Below are positions 4,856 to 8,065 of a stretch of DNA of 8,065 bases, piece by piece (position 1 is the first letter of the stretch; every line of letters begins with the position of its first letter). A program made the position numbers and the translations under genes. Source of the DNA: UBA9865 sp035647835 (lineage in GTDB: Bacteria > Bacillota > Dethiobacteria > Dethiobacterales > Dethiobacteraceae). Below the pieces are notes generated by a model. The model was given only the letters and a program-made list of their open reading frames with translations. It was not told the DNA's origin and made no database searches. The stretch is from contig DASRMS010000148.1 of assembly GCA_035647835.1 (NCBI GenBank), positions 1-8,065 of the forward strand, read 5' to 3'.

Positions 4856-6460
4856 ATGGTCGTTAATATTGTTCTGCAGCTAATTGGGGGGCTGGGGCTT
4901 TTCCTGTATGGCATGCAGCTAATGGCTTCGGGGATGCAAAAAGCAGCAGGGGATCGCATGCGTAAAATTCTGGAGCTTCTGACTGCCAAGCCAATTATTG
5001 CTGTCTTTACGGGCATTGTGGCTACAGTGCTGGTGCAAAGCAGCAGTACCACCACAGTTATGATCGTCGGTTTTGTCAACGCAGGTTTGATGACTCTTTA
5101 TCAGGCCGTTGGTATTATTCTCGGTGCCAATATCGGCACTACAGTGACGGCACAAATGCTTGCTTTCGATGTGAACGCCTTAATTTATCCGGCGATTGGT
5201 CTGGGTTCCATCTTAAACTTCTTTGGCCGCCGTCGTACTTATCGCTATTTCGGTCAGGCTGCCTTAGGTTTTGGTGTGCTCTTTCTGGGGATGAGCACCA
5301 TGTCAGCTGCTATGGAACCGGCACGTGAGCTGCCCTTTTTCATTAACATGATTGCTGCTTTTGGGGTTAAGCCCTTACTTGGTGTACTAATTGGGGCATT
5401 GTTTACGGGGCTCATTCAAGCTAGTGGTGCTACTCTAGCTCTCGTGATAGCCATGACGCTGCAAGAGATTATTACCCTGCCTGCAGCGATGGCCATTATT
5501 CTCGGCTCTAATATTGGTACTTGTATCACGGCGATGATTGCTTGTATTGGCACTTCCCTGTCGGCACGACGCACCGCAGTAGCGCACTTACTTTTTAATG
5601 TCATCGGTGTGGTGATCGCTTTAATTTTCTTCCGGCCTTTTCTTAGTTTAGTCACGGCGACTGCTACCGGGATTACTCGCCAGACCGCCAATGCGCATAC
5701 AATCTTTAATGTTTTTAATACTTTACTTTTCTTACCCTTTACTAAACAGTATGCCAATCTCATTACGCGCCTGGTACCGGGTGATGACGTGGTGCTGGAG
5801 GTTGGCCCCAAGTATTTGGATAAACGTATTCTTTTGACACCCGATGTGGCCATCGGCGGCGTACGGCAAGAATTATTGCGCATGGCAACTTTAGCCCGTG
5901 AAATGGTAGTTGAGGCTACGCAGGTGTTTGCCAATGAGGATACCAGACTGATTCAGCAGGTTATGCAAAAGGAAGATCTAGTTGATAGTCTGGAAAAAGA
6001 AATAACTCTTTATCTGGCGGAGCTGGCACAACACTCCCTAACCAAAGAACAATCTAACGAAGTATCAGCCCTGATGCATGCAGTTAACGATTTAGAAAGA
6101 ATTGGCGATCATGCCGAAAATATTACTCGTTTGGCTGAAGATAAAGTGGAAAACCGCCTACCGCTTTCTGAACAAGCTGTGACGCAGCTGCAGGAGATGC
6201 AGGCGAAAGTTGATCAGATGCTGGCCTTAGCGATTGAGGCTTTTGAAGAAAGTGACTTCTTGTTAGCAGGTCAAGTAGTAGACCATGATGATGAAGTTGA
6301 CAATATGGAACGTAGTTTACGCAAATCACACATTAGCCGTATTAGTGAACAAATCTGTTTCCCGCCCAGTGGCATCATCTTCCTGGACGTAATTAGTAAC
6401 CTCGAGCGCATTGCCGATCACACGACCAATTTTGCCCAGGTAGTATTAGGTGAATTTTAA
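4856..6460 (+). CDS. Na/Pi cotransporter family protein with C-terminal PhoU-like domain
   Basis: This is a membrane protein predicted to import phosphate with sodium, of the NptA/YjbB type. The 534-residue product has two inverted Na/Pi-cotransport repeats. The first carries VQSSSTTTVM (60-69) and GANIGTT (90-96), the second IQASGATLAL (187-196) and GSNIGT (217-222); QSSS and QxSGA motifs with GxNIGT partners are the substrate-binding signature. After the last membrane segment (about 286-295) comes a cytoplasmic PhoU-like domain of two three-helix repeats, with NDLERIGDHAENI (411-423) and SNLERIADHTTN (514-525). The start is ATG 4856 with GGGGAGG just upstream. A longer in-frame GTG at 4820 lacks a ribosome binding site and the extension looks non-conserved. 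It is the first gene after the sigma-A promoter and is followed after 48 bp by the yibE/F gene. Actual ion specificity cannot be read from sequence. Confidence 0.92.
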   Translation: MVVNIVLQLIGGLGLFLYGMQLMASGMQKAAGDRMRKILELLTAKPIIAVFTGIVATVLVQSSSTTTVMIVGFVNAGLMTLYQAVGIILGANIGTTVTAQMLAFDVNALIYPAIGLGSILNFFGRRRTYRYFGQAALGFGVLFLGMSTMSAAMEPARELPFFINMIAAFGVKPLLGVLIGALFTGLIQASGATLALVIAMTLQEIITLPAAMAIILGSNIGTCITAMIACIGTSLSARRTAVAHLLFNVIGVVIALIFFRPFLSLVTATATGITRQTANAHTIFNVFNTLLFLPFTKQYANLITRLVPGDDVVLEVGPKYLDKRILLTPDVAIGGVRQELLRMATLAREMVVEATQVFANEDTRLIQQVMQKEDLVDSLEKEITLYLAELAQHSLTKEQSNEVSALMHAVNDLERIGDHAENITRLAEDKVENRLPLSEQAVTQLQEMQAKVDQMLALAIEAFEESDFLLAGQVVDHDDEVDNMERSLRKSHISRISEQICFPPSGIIFLDVISNLERIADHTTNFAQVVLGEF

Positions 6461-6508
6461 GGTATGTGGTAAGGATAGTGCGTAAATTGAGAAGATGGAG
6501 GAAAGTAG

Positions 6509-7669
6509 ATGTTTGAAAAAAAAGTGAGGGCCTTGCAACTGCTGGTCCTTTTTTTATCCCTGTTCTTGCTGGCTGGACCGGTTAACGCCGCTAAGGCCCC
6601 TGAAGCTGGTGAAGGTAATGAGACGGTGATCATGCGCGGTCGCGTCACTGCTGTCGAAAATATGGAACCAGCTGTTGAAGTAGAAGATTATGTGGAAATT
6701 GAACAGCTGGCGGAAATAGAAATCACTTCCGGCGACCATCAAGGTGAGACTCATTCTTTGCTGAATGCCTTGATGGGGCATCCCTATTTTGATATTACCC
6801 TGGAAGAAGGCAGTGAAGTATTGTTATGGGGTGAAGTTGATGGGGACGGGCAGCTGCGTACAGTGTATTTACAAGATCATCTGCGAGATCGCTATGTTTA
6901 TTTAATAGCTGGTCTTTTTATTCTGCTCCTGCTGCTAGTTGGTGGCCGCAAGGGGATCGTAACCATTATTACACTGGGTATAACGGTGTTGGCAGTCTTT
7001 CGGCTCTTGCTGCCGCTGCTGTTGAGGGGGTATGCCCCCATTCCGGCGACGGTGCTGGTAGCAACCGGTGTTACATTAATTACCATTATCATGATTGGCG
7101 GCCTGCATAGAAAAACTTTTGCGGCGGTTATTGGTACTGTTGGTGGTGTACTGGTGGCAGGCCTTTTGGCTCTCTATGTTGGTAATGCCGCGAGTCTCAC
7201 GGGCTTCTCTAGTGAAGATGCACAGATGCTGCTGTTTATGGAAGGCGGCGCCATTGATGTCCGCGGGCTGCTCTTTGCCGGGATTATTATTGGGGCCTTA
7301 GGTGCCGTGATGGACGTGGCCATGTCCATTGCCGCCGCTTCCTATGAAGTTTATGCGGTTAACCCTGCCATCACGATTCGGGAGCAAATTAAGTCTGGTA
7401 TGAATGTGGGACGTGCTGTGATGGGCACCATGGCTAATACCTTGATTTTGGCCTATGTCGGTGCCTCAGTACCCTTGCTTCTTTTGTTTATGGGTTACGA
7501 TACACCTTATATTACAATTATCAACTCAGACTTAGTGGCAACAGAAGTAGTACGAGCCTTGGCGGGCAGTATTGGTATTATCGCTGCCGTACCGCTCACC
7601 GCTGTTTCTGCTGGTCTGCTGCGTAAGTTTGGGAAACAACCCAAGGTAGAAAATACTGTGGATTCGTAA
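6509..7669 (+). CDS. YibE/F family integral membrane protein
   Basis: The 386-residue product begins with a signal peptide (about 1-27, ending GPVNA). A hydrophilic, acidic extracellular domain of about 100 residues follows (28-128; VMRGRV-like start IMRGRVTAVE at 41-50). About seven or eight membrane segments come next: 130-145, 148-170, 176-198, 203-224, 252-276, 306-328 and 343-372. Family-typical motifs are GALGAVMDVAMSIAAASYE (262-280) and SGMNVGRAVMGTMANTLILA (296-315). The biochemical role of YibE/F proteins is not established; transport is only assumed from topology. GGAGG lies 7 nt before the ATG. The 48-bp gap to the Na/Pi transporter contains no terminator, so co-transcription is likely, and the strong hairpin at 7689 ends the unit. 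Other family members are often split into separate YibE and YibF proteins; here both parts appear in one chain, as is common in Firmicutes. Confidence 0.88.
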   Translation: MFEKKVRALQLLVLFLSLFLLAGPVNAAKAPEAGEGNETVIMRGRVTAVENMEPAVEVEDYVEIEQLAEIEITSGDHQGETHSLLNALMGHPYFDITLEEGSEVLLWGEVDGDGQLRTVYLQDHLRDRYVYLIAGLFILLLLLVGGRKGIVTIITLGITVLAVFRLLLPLLLRGYAPIPATVLVATGVTLITIIMIGGLHRKTFAAVIGTVGGVLVAGLLALYVGNAASLTGFSSEDAQMLLFMEGGAIDVRGLLFAGIIIGALGAVMDVAMSIAAASYEVYAVNPAITIREQIKSGMNVGRAVMGTMANTLILAYVGASVPLLLLFMGYDTPYITIINSDLVATEVVRALAGSIGIIAAVPLTAVSAGLLRKFGKQPKVENTVDS

Positions 7670-7688
7670 ATCATTTAGTGTACACATC

Positions 7689-7719
7689 AAGAGGGCGCCT
7701 GGGCGCCCTCTTTTCTTTT
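7689..7719 (+). terminator. Strong intrinsic terminator after the yibE/F gene
   Basis: A perfect stem of at least 10 bp joins AGAGGGCGCC (7690-7699) to GGCGCCCTCT (7702-7711), with two intervening bases. It is followed by TTTTCTTTT (7711-7719) and lies 20 nt after the stop codon. The T run is on the + strand only, so this terminates the Na/Pi transporter-yibE/F operon and not larC. Confidence 0.93.
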
Positions 7720-7720
7720 A

Positions 7721-7751
7721 GCGGTGCGGGCGCACACAGAGGCGCCCTTAC
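7721..7751 (-). repeat. Second, inverted copy of the palindromic intergenic element
   Basis: Read on the minus strand, the stretch begins GTAAGGGCGCC, continues CTGTGTGCGCCCGCA and ends CCGC. It aligns with 2440-2471 on the plus strand, with most bases identical and a few one-base gaps. Both keep the hairpin-forming GGGCG...CGCCC arms around CTGTGT; here GGGCGC (7728-7733) and GCGCCC (7742-7747) pair across an 8-nt loop. The copy lacks the 19-bp tandem units. The remainder of the gap, 7752-7835, shows only a short CCACA-T-TGTGG palindrome near 7787-7797 and no gene. Confidence 0.6.
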
Positions 7752-7835
7752 GGTGAGAGTGCAGCCCAACGGTCAGGATGCATGCCCCACATTGTGGACA
7801 TCGCTATGTTTTGCCGTTCGTTTTGTCTTACAGGA

Positions 7836-8065
7836 TTATTTGTTGGTCAGCTTTTGCGATTGATAGGCGTGGATGGCCGCTTGATAGACTTCTTTTAGCG
7901 GTACATTGTGTTGGTTTGCTAAAGAGGTGCAGTCGGCGTATTCTGGTGCCGCATTACAGATCTGGCCAGCTTGCTCGGCAATTTTCATGCGTACACTGCC
8001 GTAGGGAGTCTGGACTGTAAGCTGTCGCCTGGTTAGCCTTAACTTCTCTGCCGTGCTGCGCCGCA
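7836..8065 (-). CDS. larC: LarC, nickel insertion enzyme for the NPN cofactor (C-terminal part only)
   Basis: The gene enters from the right edge; 75 C-terminal residues are visible, ending LTNK and TAA at 7836-7838. They carry the LarC (formerly DUF111) C-terminal pattern: RRQLTVQTPYGSVRMKIA (12-29), CNAAPEYADCTSLA (36-49) and VPLKEVYQAAI (54-64). LarC is a CTP-dependent cyclometallase that inserts nickel into pyridinium-3,5-bisthiocarboxylate mononucleotide, giving the nickel-pincer cofactor of lactate racemase and related enzymes. In some species larC is read through a ribosomal frameshift; that site would lie outside this window. It is convergent with yibE/F. No T-rich terminator is seen directly after its stop. 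Together with nikR it points to an organism that takes up and uses nickel. Confidence 0.85.
   Translation of the reverse strand, partial: RRSTAEKLRLTRRQLTVQTPYGSVRMKIAEQAGQICNAAPEYADCTSLANQHNVPLKEVYQAAIHAYQSQKLTNK

Noticed and set aside
5416..5934. 172-residue minus-strand open frame inside the Na/Pi transporter gene
   Set aside because: It is antisense to strongly conserved transporter sequence, has a low-complexity Ala/Ile/Arg composition typical of shadow frames, and lacks a start signal.
7678..8020. Plus-strand open frames after the yibE/F gene
   Set aside because: They run through the strong terminator and palindromic element, and then antisense to larC, without ribosome binding sites or family resemblance.

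Overview
The window looks like chromosomal DNA of an endospore-forming member of the Firmicutes, most likely a Clostridia-type (Peptococcaceae-like) anaerobe. The evidence is sigG and spoIIR, which occur only in endospore formers, together with the DUF1385 (YqhQ-like) - prfA - prmC gene order, strong AGGAGG-type ribosome binding sites, and Ni-related genes (nikR, larC). I cannot name a genus.

Layout. Positions 1-2330 (+) hold the 3' part of a DUF1385 membrane protein, then prfA and prmC, tightly packed and probably co-transcribed. Positions 2316-2540 hold a 19-bp tandem-repeat array that starts inside the prmC stop region and ends in a perfect hairpin, followed by a bidirectional terminator. 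Positions 2538-2954 (-) hold nikR, convergent with prmC. Positions 2955-3189 are a divergent control region with a 6-N16-6 dyad of NikR-operator geometry and a consensus-matching sigma-F promoter. Positions 3190-4600 (+) hold sigG and overlapping spoIIR, the forespore sigma factor and the forespore signal that triggers sigma-E activation. Positions 4601-4855 hold a paired direct repeat and a strong sigma-A promoter. Positions 4856-7669 (+) hold a Na/Pi-cotransporter-PhoU fusion and a YibE/F membrane protein, ended by a strong terminator at 7689-7719. Positions 7721-7751 hold a second, inverted copy of the palindromic element seen after prmC. Positions 7836-8065 (-) hold the 3' end of larC (nickel insertion into the NPN cofactor).

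Functional themes. The four are translation termination (RF1 and its methyltransferase), forespore sporulation control (a sigma-F promoter driving sigG-spoIIR), nickel homeostasis and cofactor biology (NikR, LarC), and phosphate transport. All protein-coding genes belong to known families. I did not find a clearly new multi-gene system. The items most worth a second look are regulatory: an 11-bp GCAA-capped terminator-like hairpin inside the first codons of prmC, the sigma-F-driven sigG-spoIIR pair, the candidate NikR operator, and the repeat array growing out of the prmC stop codon.
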